A stretch of DNA of 64,000 nt from Pedobacter sp. N36a (GTDB lineage: Bacteria; Bacteroidota; Bacteroidia; Sphingobacteriales; Sphingobacteriaceae): NCBI RefSeq assembly GCF_014472395.1, contig NZ_JACSZW010000005.1, positions 401,835-465,834 on the forward strand, in the 5' to 3' direction. The translations under genes and the position numbers were made by a program. Under the pieces are notes generated by a model. The model was not told the DNA's origin. It did not search any database and saw nothing but the letters and a program-made list of their open reading frames with translations. This document shows positions 26,966 through 36,580 of the stretch, in pieces. The first letter of the stretch is position 1; each line of letters starts with the position of its first letter.

Positions 26966-28150
26966 TTAAGTTTTAGAATTACCAGATAATTTGTCTTTGA
27001 AATAATCATTACCCATAGCTGTAGCCATCCCCTGAGAAGTGGAAGATTTCCCGTCCCCCAAAGCATCCTGCATCATCCCTATACCTGCTCCCGAAGCCAC
27101 TCCTCCAATAGCGCCAGTACCACTACTGACCATCGTATTGACCTTGGTTAACATCGAATTCCCTCCGCCAGCATGTACCACATAATTCGCAACTGTAGGC
27201 ACGCAGAAGTAACCCACTATTCCAATAATCATAAAAATTAAATAAGCGATATCGGTGCTGCTGAAAAAAGTATCCCCCTGCTGAGCCACCTCAGAAATAT
27301 CCAAACGGATCATTTGTTGCTGAATCTTGCCCAGGATCGTACCGAAGATATTGGCAATAGGAAGCCATAAAAAGATATTGATATACCGGGCAATCCAAAC
27401 GGTTAGGGTATGTTGTAAACCATCGTAGACCGAAAATCCCAATACCAGTGGCCCCAGGATAGCCAGTACAATCAAGAAAAATGTCCTTAAAGTATTGATG
27501 CATAAAGCAGCAGACTGATAGACTATTTGTAAAACTTCCGACATAAACTGTTTAAAAGAATGTCTCATCTTATAATCCTGTCGGTCCGCCCAAAACCTGA
27601 TGTCATTTCCTATCCCATCCAACCATCCCTCGTCCTGGGGCGCATTCTTTGGATGAGTATATTTATACCACTGCTCTCGGTTACCGCTCCCATCCTCTCC
27701 TACATACAGCTTATACTTTACCGACTTTTTCAGCTCCAGTTCCTTTTGATCCAGGAGCGCTTTGATCGCCTGATCTGAATCTTTAACCATACCTGCCGTC
27801 GCCGAAACACTTAACCCAAGCACTCCATTAAAAACTGCTATTACTACAGGGAAAAGCACGATGGTCAGCCCAAGAGCAAAGGGCCGTAATAAAGGATAAA
27901 AATCAATCGCTTCTGCCGACGCCATCTGACGCCATACCCTACTTGCAATGTACCATAGGGCCCCAAACCCGGCGATTGCACGACCTGCAGCAATCAGCCC
28001 AGAACAAAGGGGCAGCATTTCTGCATATACCTTTTCCAGCACCGACTGCAAACCTCCAATCTGCCCCGCTAGCCCTTGTGCCCGAGAAATACCGGGCATA
28101 AACATGACCATAACCACCGTTAATGTGGCCATTAAAAATTTACATTTCAT
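26966..28150 (-). CDS. traJ: Conjugative transposon protein TraJ (VirB6-like)
   Basis: This 394-residue polytopic membrane protein has a signal peptide and at least five hydrophobic segments, the longest being TFFLIVLAILGPLVLGFSVY. Family landmarks include FALGLTIVLFPVVIAVFNG and ARYINIFLWLPIANIFGTIL. It would form part of the inner-membrane channel. It follows the VirB5-like paralogues by 12 bases. Confidence 0.92.
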   Translation of the reverse strand: MKCKFLMATLTVVMVMFMPGISRAQGLAGQIGGLQSVLEKVYAEMLPLCSGLIAAGRAIAGFGALWYIASRVWRQMASAEAIDFYPLLRPFALGLTIVLFPVVIAVFNGVLGLSVSATAGMVKDSDQAIKALLDQKELELKKSVKYKLYVGEDGSGNREQWYKYTHPKNAPQDEGWLDGIGNDIRFWADRQDYKMRHSFKQFMSEVLQIVYQSAALCINTLRTFFLIVLAILGPLVLGFSVYDGLQHTLTVWIARYINIFLWLPIANIFGTILGKIQQQMIRLDISEVAQQGDTFFSSTDIAYLIFMIIGIVGYFCVPTVANYVVHAGGGNSMLTKVNTMVSSGTGAIGGVASGAGIGMMQDALGDGKSSTSQGMATAMGNDYFKDKLSGNSKT

Positions 28151-28162
28151 AATTTTAAAGGA

Positions 28163-28804
28163 TTAATTAATGTTGTAAAAGCTTCTGGAATCGCGGATCT
28201 GCTGTTTTTCCTTGTCCCGGTAAGCGCTGAGTAGATTGGCTTGTGCATTGAAAGACCGCAAGAACATCAGTTTGTCTTCTGTATCCGCAAAGATCCGATC
28301 AATAGCTTGCAACCGCTGCTCATCACTCATTCTTAAGGTCAAAGAAGTCGTCACCATGACCAGTGCGTCCAGGTTATTTAAATTCTGGTCAAAGAGCTGC
28401 TGGTATACTTTAGCGAAATAATCCAGTTCAGAAAGGTTAAAATTCCCGGCCGATCGAAATCGGTCATAAGCCAACTTGTACTCCGTTACAATTTTCTTTT
28501 GATAGGTAATGATATCTGCAACACGTCTATACTTTTTAACCTCAGGGCGGACCAGCAGCAAACCATCCATAAAGACTTCATGCAAAGTGAAATTACCCTT
28601 CGAAATATTTTTAATGGCATCGTAACCACCCGAAATGACTGAAAAACCTTTTTTCATATCTGTGAGGATATTCTTAAGCTGACTTAGTTTTTCTACATTC
28701 AGCAGCAATTGTTGCACTTCCGTAGACTGTGCTTTCACTAAACCGGAAAATAAAAACAGTATTTGAAAAGTAGTACCAAAAATTAAGATTTTAATTGAGT
28801 TCAT
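28163..28804 (-). CDS. VirB5/TraI-like secreted transfer protein, paralogue 3
   Basis: The 213-residue product has a signal peptide (cut near VKAQ) and is otherwise helical. It shares KGFxxxxxGYDAIxxxxxGNFTLHEVF and the MSDEQRL turn with the gene upstream, so the two are clear paralogues. Proteins in this position are often named by a weak TerB-like match, but a pilus-associated VirB5-type role fits the operon better. It overlaps the preceding gene by 14 bases. Confidence 0.75.
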   Translation of the reverse strand: MNSIKILIFGTTFQILFLFSGLVKAQSTEVQQLLLNVEKLSQLKNILTDMKKGFSVISGGYDAIKNISKGNFTLHEVFMDGLLLVRPEVKKYRRVADIITYQKKIVTEYKLAYDRFRSAGNFNLSELDYFAKVYQQLFDQNLNNLDALVMVTTSLTLRMSDEQRLQAIDRIFADTEDKLMFLRSFNAQANLLSAYRDKEKQQIRDSRSFYNIN

Positions 28805-29426
28805 AGCTCTTTCTTAAATGGTGAATAGATTCTTGTTCCTCCTTATTTCCCTGGATCACCAACCAGACCTGTTTACTGAAATCCAGGACAAAAGCATATT
28901 TCTCTCCCAAAGATTGACGAATCCTCTGGTCTCTAAAAATCCGCTCATCATCACTCATTTCCAACTTTCCAGAAGTCATAATCGTTATTAGTTCGTCCAA
29001 ATCCGATCGGCACTGGTCCATTACCTGAGCCTTTACCTCAAGGACATACACCCTGTTCCCTGCTGACAAATCACCCATAGGAATCCCATCAAAAGCCTGA
29101 TCCATGGAACGTAGCAAAGCCGTCAACTCCTCTATCTTAACATGAGCCCTAACTGAAGGGCTTACCTGCTTTAATGAAGAAATAAGAGCTGTATGTAAGC
29201 TGAATTCGCCACCTGTAAAGCTTTGTACTACTCCAAGACCAGATCCCACAATTTCATAACCCTTTTTAGCATAGCCCGCGTATACCTGTAAAGCAGTGAT
29301 CTGCTGAAGCAGATAAAGCTTTTGCGTTTTTTTCTGTTTAAAAAACTCCGCAAAGGTTTGCCCCTTCGCCGAAAAAGAGAACATCAGTACTACCAGCATC
29401 CAGGATCCTTTATTGCGCAATACCAT
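28791..29426 (-). CDS. VirB5/TraI-like secreted transfer protein, paralogue 2
   Basis: The 211-residue product has a signal peptide (cut near AKGQ). Helices follow, with KKGYEIVGSGLGVVQSFTGG, EFSLHTALISSLKQVSPSV and the MSDDERI turn. It corresponds segment by segment to the downstream paralogue and more loosely to the upstream one. It overlaps both neighbours by a few bases, so the three are co-translated. Confidence 0.75.
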   Translation of the reverse strand: MVLRNKGSWMLVVLMFSFSAKGQTFAEFFKQKKTQKLYLLQQITALQVYAGYAKKGYEIVGSGLGVVQSFTGGEFSLHTALISSLKQVSPSVRAHVKIEELTALLRSMDQAFDGIPMGDLSAGNRVYVLEVKAQVMDQCRSDLDELITIMTSGKLEMSDDERIFRDQRIRQSLGEKYAFVLDFSKQVWLVIQGNKEEQESIHHLRKSYELN

Positions 29427-30165
29427 AAATCTCTTTTAAAGTGGCGACCTCGTCCAGGGATTTAGCCCTGCTCAAACTCATCTGGATATTCCCGGTATTG
29501 AATTTTTTCAGGTCCGAAAAATTAATGTCCATTTGATCCGCAGCAGTATTAATGATCTCGAGTCTTGCCGCGTCACTCATTTGGGTCTTAAAAGAATTAA
29601 CCACCAAAAGGAGCTGATCTAAATTTTTAATGCTCTCATCCAAAATCCCTGCATATACCTTTTCCATATAACTCAACTCTTCAGGGGGAAAATGCTGATC
29701 CTGCTGGAACAGCTTCCAAGCCCATTTGTACTCGTCCACAATGGCCATTTGCTTTGTCGTTAGTTCTTTAATCCGTTTATAATAAGTGATAGCAGATTTG
29801 ATCTCCCATAATTCCTGATAATAATTGCTGTACAAATCCTTTTGTCGTGCGGTCCAGTCTGCAATCTCTCCCAACTTTAGCTTAGACAACTGGTTCTCCA
29901 ATACCTTTTGGGCATTTTGCAACCAAATCGTTTCATTCTGTAAGCGTTGGATCTTTAAGTCTACCGCTTTAATAACCTTTTTTACCCCCGCCTTGATCAC
30001 TTCCAAAACTGCTACCTGTGCGCTTGCCCCCGTAGGCAAAGCGACAAATAACATCAAGGTACTGATCGGCAAAACCACCATGTATTTTTTCATCATCTTA
30101 TGTATTAGATTTTTAACACTTTTCATCAGCCCCAATGGACTTTTAAATGGATTCCAGAATTTCAT
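29410..30165 (-). CDS. traI: Conjugative transposon protein TraI (VirB5-like), paralogue 1
   Basis: The 251-residue frame probably starts at an inner ATG (30096), because MMKKYMVVLPISTLMLFVAL and GASAQ form a good signal peptide there. The upstream 23 residues look like leader spill-over. The mature part is helical, with WLQNAQKVLENQLSKLKLGE, a WEIKSAITYYKRIKEL helix and the MSDAARLEII turn shared with the next two genes. It is named traI by position after traG. Confidence 0.78.
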   Translation of the reverse strand: MKFWNPFKSPLGLMKSVKNLIHKMMKKYMVVLPISTLMLFVALPTGASAQVAVLEVIKAGVKKVIKAVDLKIQRLQNETIWLQNAQKVLENQLSKLKLGEIADWTARQKDLYSNYYQELWEIKSAITYYKRIKELTTKQMAIVDEYKWAWKLFQQDQHFPPEELSYMEKVYAGILDESIKNLDQLLLVVNSFKTQMSDAARLEIINTAADQMDINFSDLKKFNTGNIQMSLSRAKSLDEVATLKEIYGIAQ

Positions 30166-30207
30166 CTGATTAGAAATTTGTTTGAAATAAATTAGCTGTA
30201 GCCTGAT

Positions 30208-32688
30208 TTATGATGAGCTACTCGTTTTTCGTTCCTTACTTCTGATTTCTTCCGCTAAGACAGAAATCCCCTTTTGTATGCTTCCATATTTATTGGCATA
30301 AGCCTGAATCCGAACCTTCTCCCTTTCCTCAGTGGTATAGGCTAAGTATTCCTCCAGGGAAACTTCGGTACGGTATACCTTACTGTGACCGCCAAGAGAA
30401 ATAAAGACTTCCTTATACTTGCGATTGGGTTCATTGGCTTTGTTCATCGAAAGAATCAATGACTTATCTTTCTCAGTGAGCCCTAAAAGCTCCTGGAGCT
30501 GATCAAACTTGTTTTGATACTTACTTTGGTCCAACAGAATCTTACAATCGCTGTTATTAATGATCGCATTTTTGACAATCGGGGAGCTGATAATGTCATC
30601 AATCTCCTGGGTCACTACAATGGGTTCCCCAAAAAATTTGCGCATGGTTTTAAACAGGTACTTAATATGCTCTGCCATCCCTGGCTTGGCAATGGACTTC
30701 CAGACTTCCTCTAATAGCAAAATCTTCCGAATCCCCTTTAGCTTGCGCATCTTACTGATGACTAATTCCATAATAATCAAAGTGACTACCGGAAATAAAA
30801 TCGGGTGATCCTTTAGTACGTCAATTTCAAAGACAATGAACCGCCTGTGCAGCAAATCCAAATTCTCCCTCGCATTCAGCAGGTAATCAAATTCACCACC
30901 TCGATAATAAGGATTTAACACATACAGAAAATTCCCGATATCAAAATCTTGCTCCTTCACCCGGCCATTTTCCAGCACTACAAGGTATTCCGACTTCAAA
31001 AAATCATAGAAGCTATTGAAACATGGAAAAATATCCGGGTGCTGATCCAAATGCTCAAAATACAGCGTCAAAGCCATAGAAATCGCCACATATTCAGACC
31101 TGCGATAGGGCTCATCATCCTTTTTCCAAAGCGCCAGCAACAAGGTTTTGATGCTCTCCTTTTTTTCGGTATCCAATACATCCCCATCAGGCAAAGAAAA
31201 AGGATTGAATTTAATGGGGTCACTTTCGGTATAGGTGAAATAATATCCCCCAACCAAATCACAAAGGCCTTTATAGCTATGGCCAATATCCACGATCACT
31301 ACGTCAGTTCCCTGCTCGTAATATGACCTAATCAGGTGATTGGTTAAAAAAGATTTTCCTGACCCACTGGGCCCACAGATAAACTTAGACCGATTGGTAA
31401 TCCAGCCTTTTTCCCAGGGCTCATCTGAAATGTCTACATGTACCGGCCTCCCCGTTAAACGGTCCCCCAGGCGGATCCCAAAAGGACTGATGCTACTGCG
31501 ATAATTGCTTTCCAGATTAAAAAAGCAGGTCGCTTGTTCCAAAAACGTATCGAAGGTGTCGTTCATCGGAAAGTCAGCCTGATTCCCAGGAAGCCCAGCA
31601 AACCAAATTTGTGCTGCCCCATCGGTCTCCTGCTTACAAACCGCGCTCATCTGAGCCATTGCCGAACCTACTTTGTTTTTCAAATTTGCCACCTCAGCCT
31701 CACGATCAGACCAGGCGAACACATTGAAATGAGCTTTTACCGGTAATCTGCTATGAATCACTGCTTCATTTAAAAAGTCATTAACCGCATCCCTACTCAC
31801 CGCATTTTCTCTGGAATAGCCTGACAAAGACTGCAAACGCAGTTTTTTTGCTTCCAAACGAGTGATGGTCTTCTCACTATTCTCAATAAATACATATTGA
31901 TTCAGGATATGGTTACAGTTCAAAAGACTTCCTAAAGGACTCGCAAAGCCAATACTGAATTTGGTTCTATCAGTACTATACTGCTCATAATTCATCCGGC
32001 TTCCACAAAGTGGTGGCAATGCTGCTGCCTCAGCCAGAGTGTACAGCTCGCAGCTTTTTTCACCGACCTTAATCCCTTGTTTCAACTGAATATCGGCAAG
32101 CATACTCCGCTGATCATCTCCGAGTAAAAAGCAATACTTTTCGATGACTCCCGCCTTGTTTGAAGTACCAGATAACTCATCATCAGTCAAACGAATCAAG
32201 GACACAAAACCACTGTCAATAAGAATACGTTCCAGCTGGCCGGCAATGTCCAAAAAATCCTTTAACAATACCGGATTAATGGTCTGAGCAGGGACAATAG
32301 ATTTACGCAGCATATTGCTGTACACCGAAGAAGAAAGTTTACGCCCATGAGGTTTCTTGGTTAAAAAGAGGTAACAGCTATGGTCCAGACATTCCCTTTC
32401 ATTAAAAAAGCGTTCACTGGACCGAGAGAGAAAACCAGTCCCAGCATTGTTAAAATCCGCTTTAAAACTTCCCTTGGTAAACCAATCCTGCTTGTGAAAA
32501 ATACTATACTTCGGTAGTAGCTTAATGGCCTTTACCCAGCTTTGGTGATAAGCCTCATACTCCTGATCTGAAAGTGTAAAAATCTCTGGAAGTCCTAGCC
32601 GATAACCAATCGTGATATCTCCTTGCATAGAAACGATGCAACCCTTTTCTACTTTAGAAAGGGGCAATATAGCGGAAGCCTCTACCAT
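30208..32688 (-). CDS. traG: Conjugation system ATPase TraG (VirB4-like)
   Basis: The 826-residue ATPase has an N-terminal VirB4-type domain and Walker A FICGPSGSGKSFLTNHL at about residue 440. Walker B is in KILLLEEVWK, followed by the TraG-type RKYKEVFISLGG region. It powers pilus assembly and substrate transfer at the inner membrane. It overlaps the end of traF by seven bases. Its length is normal for TraG of Bacteroidetes conjugative transposons. Confidence 0.95.
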   Translation of the reverse strand: MVEASAILPLSKVEKGCIVSMQGDITIGYRLGLPEIFTLSDQEYEAYHQSWVKAIKLLPKYSIFHKQDWFTKGSFKADFNNAGTGFLSRSSERFFNERECLDHSCYLFLTKKPHGRKLSSSVYSNMLRKSIVPAQTINPVLLKDFLDIAGQLERILIDSGFVSLIRLTDDELSGTSNKAGVIEKYCFLLGDDQRSMLADIQLKQGIKVGEKSCELYTLAEAAALPPLCGSRMNYEQYSTDRTKFSIGFASPLGSLLNCNHILNQYVFIENSEKTITRLEAKKLRLQSLSGYSRENAVSRDAVNDFLNEAVIHSRLPVKAHFNVFAWSDREAEVANLKNKVGSAMAQMSAVCKQETDGAAQIWFAGLPGNQADFPMNDTFDTFLEQATCFFNLESNYRSSISPFGIRLGDRLTGRPVHVDISDEPWEKGWITNRSKFICGPSGSGKSFLTNHLIRSYYEQGTDVVIVDIGHSYKGLCDLVGGYYFTYTESDPIKFNPFSLPDGDVLDTEKKESIKTLLLALWKKDDEPYRRSEYVAISMALTLYFEHLDQHPDIFPCFNSFYDFLKSEYLVVLENGRVKEQDFDIGNFLYVLNPYYRGGEFDYLLNARENLDLLHRRFIVFEIDVLKDHPILFPVVTLIIMELVISKMRKLKGIRKILLLEEVWKSIAKPGMAEHIKYLFKTMRKFFGEPIVVTQEIDDIISSPIVKNAIINNSDCKILLDQSKYQNKFDQLQELLGLTEKDKSLILSMNKANEPNRKYKEVFISLGGHSKVYRTEVSLEEYLAYTTEEREKVRIQAYANKYGSIQKGISVLAEEIRSKERKTSSSS

Positions 32689-33011
32689 CTTCCCCCTCCT
32701 TTCAACCGAATAAATATCCCCCTATTTCTAAACTTCAAAGTGCGAGGTACACTCCGCCTTGCCCAATATTTTTTAAGCCCATGTTCCCCAAACCGATGAC
32801 TCAAGCGGAACACCATAAAAAACAAACCAGCTCCAAGGCCCAGAATTAAGGGCAAAACCAACATCAAACCAACCCCGCAGATATACAGTATGGCAAATAA
32901 AATGAGCAGTAGCACCAGCCCAATCGCTAAATAAGCGATGTACTGCGCCTTTAGCCCTTTAAAGACAATAGGCTTGGAAACCCCTCTGTTAATTGTATAT
33001 ACGCTGCCCAT
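32682..33011 (-). CDS. traF: Conjugative transposon protein TraF (DUF4133, VirB3-like)
   Basis: The small membrane protein (109 residues from ATG 33011) has the DUF4133 opening GSVYTINRGVSKPIVFKGLK and two membrane helices (about 25-65). A basic C-terminal part follows (YWARRSVPRTLKFRNRG). I chose ATG 33011, one base after the traE stop, because DUF4133 proteins begin here. An in-frame ATG at 33023 would overlap traE. Confidence 0.92.
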   Translation of the reverse strand: MGSVYTINRGVSKPIVFKGLKAQYIAYLAIGLVLLLILFAILYICGVGLMLVLPLILGLGAGLFFMVFRLSHRFGEHGLKKYWARRSVPRTLKFRNRGIFIRLKGGGRW

Positions 33012-33012
33012 A

Positions 33013-33357
33013 CTAAATTCCAAAAAAGGATTTCAACACAGTAGCTACCACTACCAAAAATATACAACTGCCAAACCAGGCCGCAGCCACCTTATTGGTA
33101 TCCGGCTCTCCAGCATTCCACTTATTGAATACTTTCACCGCCCCGATGATACCGATGACTGCACCAATGGCATACATCAAGTCACAACCTGTATCAAAGT
33201 ATCCTTTAACTTTATTGGTCGCTTCCCGTATCCCAGCCTCTCCATCCTGAGCGAATAGATTTAAGGAAAACAAAAGATGGCAACAGCAAATTACTAAAGC
33301 GAAAAGTAAAGCTTTGCCAAAAACCTTTTTGTGGCAAGTAAGTTTAGATGAATCCAT
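33013..33357 (-). CDS. traE: Conjugative transposon protein TraE (DUF4134, VirB2/pilin-like)
   Basis: From ATG 33357 this gives 114 residues: signal peptide (LFALVICCCHLLFSLNLFAQ), then DUF4134 with GYFDTGCDLMYAIGAVIGII and AAAWFGSCIFLVVVATVLKS. It is the likely pilin. The frame is open further up (ATG 33426), but that would overlap the previous gene and put 23 odd residues before the signal peptide. Confidence 0.9.
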   Translation of the reverse strand: MDSSKLTCHKKVFGKALLFALVICCCHLLFSLNLFAQDGEAGIREATNKVKGYFDTGCDLMYAIGAVIGIIGAVKVFNKWNAGEPDTNKVAAAWFGSCIFLVVVATVLKSFFGI

Positions 33358-33397
33358 GAGAAATAAATTGAGGTGAAAAATTTTAGCGCAAAGACAT

Positions 33398-33910
33398 TTA
33401 ATCCCAAAGGGATTCCAATTCATCATTTGAGAGATGAAAAGGCGCGTGCTGGGTAATCCAAGTATTGATGGTATCGAGATTTGGATTTGAGGAGATCCTT
33501 GGAAAGCTGATCCTTAGCTCAGACATCCGCTTAAAGAAATCTTGCTTGTTTCCATCTGAGGTCTCTATCCACTTAAAAATCTGCTTCAGTTCTTCCAATA
33601 GATCGGGAACCAAACCTACCTGATCCAGCATATCATTTTCAGCTCCGGCAAAACTGAGCTCAGCGATCCCCATTTCATGAACTCCTTCTAGAAGCTTTGA
33701 TTTTCCCATCAAATCATCTGCATGATCAACTGAGCCCTTATGTTGCTGCTGAAGAACAGATCCCAGAGCAACACCAGTTGGAAATCGCTTACCCAATAAA
33801 AAAGCACACAACTGCTCACGGTAAAAAATCAGAATTATCACTAAGTACCAGACCATGGCCAGTACCCCCACCGCAAGAATAAAATCCCGCCAAGAAAATT
33901 GTTCTAACAT
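33398..33910 (-). CDS. Membrane-anchored tra-operon protein of unknown function
   Basis: The 170-residue protein has one N-terminal membrane helix (DFILAVGVLAMVWYLVIILI) and a cytoplasmic helical domain. It is the first gene of the leftward transfer operon, 40 bases ahead of traE. Similar short proteins sit at this place (traC/traD region) in Bacteroidetes elements. I do not recognise a named family. Confidence 0.65.
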   Translation of the reverse strand: MLEQFSWRDFILAVGVLAMVWYLVIILIFYREQLCAFLLGKRFPTGVALGSVLQQQHKGSVDHADDLMGKSKLLEGVHEMGIAELSFAGAENDMLDQVGLVPDLLEELKQIFKWIETSDGNKQDFFKRMSELRISFPRISSNPNLDTINTWITQHAPFHLSNDELESLWD

Positions 33911-34029
33911 ATCAGTTTAATTAATCCCGGCACCGTATTGCACCGGGAACTGATACAAAGGTTGAAATGCGTCAAATTTTTCATTGACAATCCCCAAAGC
34001 AAGCACTAACGATTGTTAACCCCCTTGGC

Positions 34030-34908
34030 TTAATCCTGCTGAGAATCTTGTTTTTTTAGCGGGGGATGATAAGCATCCCCGTCATCAATTCGTTTATGAA
34101 TCGCCTCACGCATTTGATCTAAAAACCGAGTTTTACTCATGCTTTTACGTCGTTTAATCTCAGTAAAACGCCTGAAATATCGACTGAGGTTAACCTGGAA
34201 ACATTGCTCAAACACATCCATTAAATCTGAGAGATCTACCTCTCCATTATTCACCTGGGCGGTATCATGAATCCCATAAATCAGCTCAATCAAATTACAG
34301 CTATCCCCGGTCCAACGGGTAATGATTCCTTTACGACTCTTGAGTCCAGTCCCAGAAACGACGCTCTCAGGTGATTGTACCAGTTCCACCAAATGCTGCT
34401 GAAGCAGCTCATAGGCCATAAACTTAGACACCAAATAATCCTGACTGGTCCCAAAACTGGCATCTACCTCAGGAAGTTCAGCACTAAGCAAGCCCTCCAA
34501 CTTTGCCCCACGAATGAAATAAAACTGATCCAGTTCCTTGGCCTTAAACTTATAGTACTGGTAATGAAATTCATGCAAACGAAAGAAGCGCTCAATAAAG
34601 CGAAGTTGGCTCATATAATATTCCTTCAGCTCCTCATTGGCTGCAACAGGGCTTGTACTATCAATGGCAATCAACTCCACATAAAATATTTTCCAGCGGT
34701 AGAACCTTGGCTTTTGAGTTTTAAAAAACCAAATCTCCTGTGCAGGGCTAAACTCTTGTGAAAGACTCCAATGTTTTAAACAGGAAAGGTGTCTTACCAC
34801 CACATCAAGATTAGAAATAAACAATTCCCTTCCAGAACTTTGCGATTGCTCATTGGACTTCAAATCATCCATCATTTGCTGATACATTTTTTCGATCAAT
34901 TTTTCCAT
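34030..34908 (-). CDS. rteC: RteC-family regulator of element excision/transfer
   Basis: The 292-residue protein shows the RteC pattern: KLEGLLSAELPEV, WTGDSCNLIELIYGIHDTAQ, then LSRYFRRFTEIKRRKSMSKT and RFLDQMREAIHKRIDD. In CTnDOT, RteC activates excision under control of RteA/RteB. No RteA/RteB pair is seen here, so control must differ or act from outside the window. It is transcribed leftward, 120 bases ahead of the tra operon. Confidence 0.88.
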   Translation of the reverse strand: MEKLIEKMYQQMMDDLKSNEQSQSSGRELFISNLDVVVRHLSCLKHWSLSQEFSPAQEIWFFKTQKPRFYRWKIFYVELIAIDSTSPVAANEELKEYYMSQLRFIERFFRLHEFHYQYYKFKAKELDQFYFIRGAKLEGLLSAELPEVDASFGTSQDYLVSKFMAYELLQQHLVELVQSPESVVSGTGLKSRKGIITRWTGDSCNLIELIYGIHDTAQVNNGEVDLSDLMDVFEQCFQVNLSRYFRRFTEIKRRKSMSKTRFLDQMREAIHKRIDDGDAYHPPLKKQDSQQD

Positions 34909-35159
34909 AGCATATTATTTAAGTTTCTAAATCAATATTAGAAGCTTCGCTAAGCCAAGACGTTGATCCAAATCACAAAAACAACAAAAAAAGATCCATC
35001 GCAAAAAAGTGCCCGAAACAAAATGTCAGTTATAGAAAAACAAAATGAATACAGGCACAACATATTGATTGTTTATCTGTTATATAAGTTGTATCGCCAG
35101 TCTATATTTTGGTTTAAAGTTTAGCTTGTTTGATCTCGATCCTACAGAAAGTAACTCCT

Positions 35160-35765
35160 ATGGATATTGATTTCATGCTAACTACTTTGGGGTTTATTAC
35201 CCCATTATCTCAGCAATTGCAAGAACGTTTTACCGCACAAATTCAACAAGAGACCATAAGAAAAAGAACCATTTTACTTCGCCAGGGAGAAACCTGCAGG
35301 CGCATTTATTTTATAAAAGAGGGCTTCGCCAGGTGCTATTTCCTCGACAAACAAGGGAAAGAATGCACTACATGGTTTTTTAATGAGGGTGATTTCATGA
35401 TTTCAGTACATAGTTTCTATACCCAGAAACCCGCTTACGAAAACATAGAAATATTGGAAGATTGCATCTTGCAATCTATCAGCTGGTTACAGATTCAAGC
35501 GATTTATGCAGATACCAGGGAAGGCAATCACATTGGAAGAGTCATGAGTGAACGTTACCAAATACAAAGCGAAGAAAGATTTATTTTACATAGGGACTCT
35601 AATCCCACAGAACGGTACAAACTTCTGTTAGAACACTATCCTGGAATAGAACAAAAAACCACTCAGACCAATATTGCCTCGTACCTTGGCATCAGCAGAG
35701 AAACACTTTGCAGACTAAAAGGAAAAAAGTTAAGGTGTGATATAAATCAAAAAAACTCCTTTTAA
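35160..35765 (+). CDS. Crp/Fnr-family transcriptional regulator
   Basis: This 201-residue protein has an N-terminal cyclic-nucleotide-binding-like beta roll (RKRTILLRQGETCRRIYFIK, TTWFFNEGDFMISVHSFY). The C-terminal winged helix is TNIASYLGISRETLCRLK. The pocket lacks the Arg-Ser pair of true cAMP sensors, as in most Bacteroidota members. It is divergent from rteC and could control the tra side or the cargo. Confidence 0.88.
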   Translation: MDIDFMLTTLGFITPLSQQLQERFTAQIQQETIRKRTILLRQGETCRRIYFIKEGFARCYFLDKQGKECTTWFFNEGDFMISVHSFYTQKPAYENIEILEDCILQSISWLQIQAIYADTREGNHIGRVMSERYQIQSEERFILHRDSNPTERYKLLLEHYPGIEQKTTQTNIASYLGISRETLCRLKGKKLRCDINQKNSF

Positions 35766-35821
35766 AATATCAAACCAGTATTTAGATTACTACTAAAACT
35801 CAGAAAATGCTTAAAAATTGA

Positions 35822-36319
35822 TCAAAGTGACTTAGATTTAAAATCTAACCAAAACTCATCTGATAAAGTTACCTCAAAAGTGCTTGCAAAAAAATCATCT
35901 GGTTTGATAAAAGGAGTTATACTTGATACAATAGGATAAGCTTTGATACTAATGCTTGAACCACCTGTATTTTGAATAGATGACCTTGAAAAGATTAAAT
36001 TATACTTCATCATCATGATCAATGTAGACTCTAACAAGGACAAGATCTTACTCTCATCAATAATGTTATCTGCATTTAAGCTAGTTAATACTATCATGGC
36101 TTCATTATATCCAGGAGAATTATTAAAAGTATCATAAGGTTGATTTAAAACATTATGATTAACTGAAGCAAAATCTGCCAGCTCTTTAATAGTAAATTTG
36201 AAATTTTTTACATCTAACCTAATAAAAAACAGAAGAATTTTAATCGCCAATGCTTTTTTCTTATCATCATTTTCAGGAAAGTTCTTTATTCCACCTATAA
36301 CTTCGGTAATAAAATCCAT
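35822..36319 (-). CDS. Protein of unknown function paired with XRE regulator
   Basis: The 165-residue product has no signal or membrane segment. A helical first half (FTIKELADFASVNHNVLNQP) looks like a helix-turn-helix. The second half has beta strands. It starts one base after the XRE gene stops, so the two are co-translated. A regulator/partner or toxin-antitoxin role is possible but nothing more can be read. Confidence 0.6.
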   Translation of the reverse strand: MDFITEVIGGIKNFPENDDKKKALAIKILLFFIRLDVKNFKFTIKELADFASVNHNVLNQPYDTFNNSPGYNEAMIVLTSLNADNIIDESKILSLLESTLIMMMKYNLIFSRSSIQNTGGSSISIKAYPIVSSITPFIKPDDFFASTFEVTLSDEFWLDFKSKSL

Positions 36320-36320
36320 A

Positions 36321-36557
36321 CTAAAAATCTAAAAGTATCATTGGTTTAATATCTAATCCTTTCGCCAATGAAAAAATAGTTGTAAGTGCCAAATCCACCT
36401 GCCCCTTTGATATTCTTTGGACATTACTATACTCAAGATCAGATCTTATAGCCAATTGTCTTAAAGATGGTTTACAATCATTCTTAAGACCGTGCTCTTC
36501 TAATAAACTCAATAGGTGTTCTCCAAATTTAATTTTCACCTCTTCTTTCCATTCCAT
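36321..36557 (-). CDS. XRE-family helix-turn-helix regulator
   Basis: From ATG 36557 this gives 78 residues. The helix-turn-helix is SLRQLAIRSDLEYSNVQRIS, followed by KGQVDLALTTIFSLAKGLDI, typical of XRE proteins. I prefer this start because the longer frame (ATG 36602) would run through the palindrome at 36,581-36,616, which is better read as operator. It leads a two-gene leftward unit and probably represses itself. Confidence 0.8.
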   Translation of the reverse strand: MEWKEEVKIKFGEHLLSLLEEHGLKNDCKPSLRQLAIRSDLEYSNVQRISKGQVDLALTTIFSLAKGLDIKPMILLDF

Positions 36558-36580
36558 TGCGGAATTTCCGACTAATAGAA

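Noticed and set aside
33357..33426. Longer traE start at 33426
   Set aside because: The extra residues precede a good signal peptide and overlap the upstream gene; DUF4134 proteins normally begin with the signal peptide.
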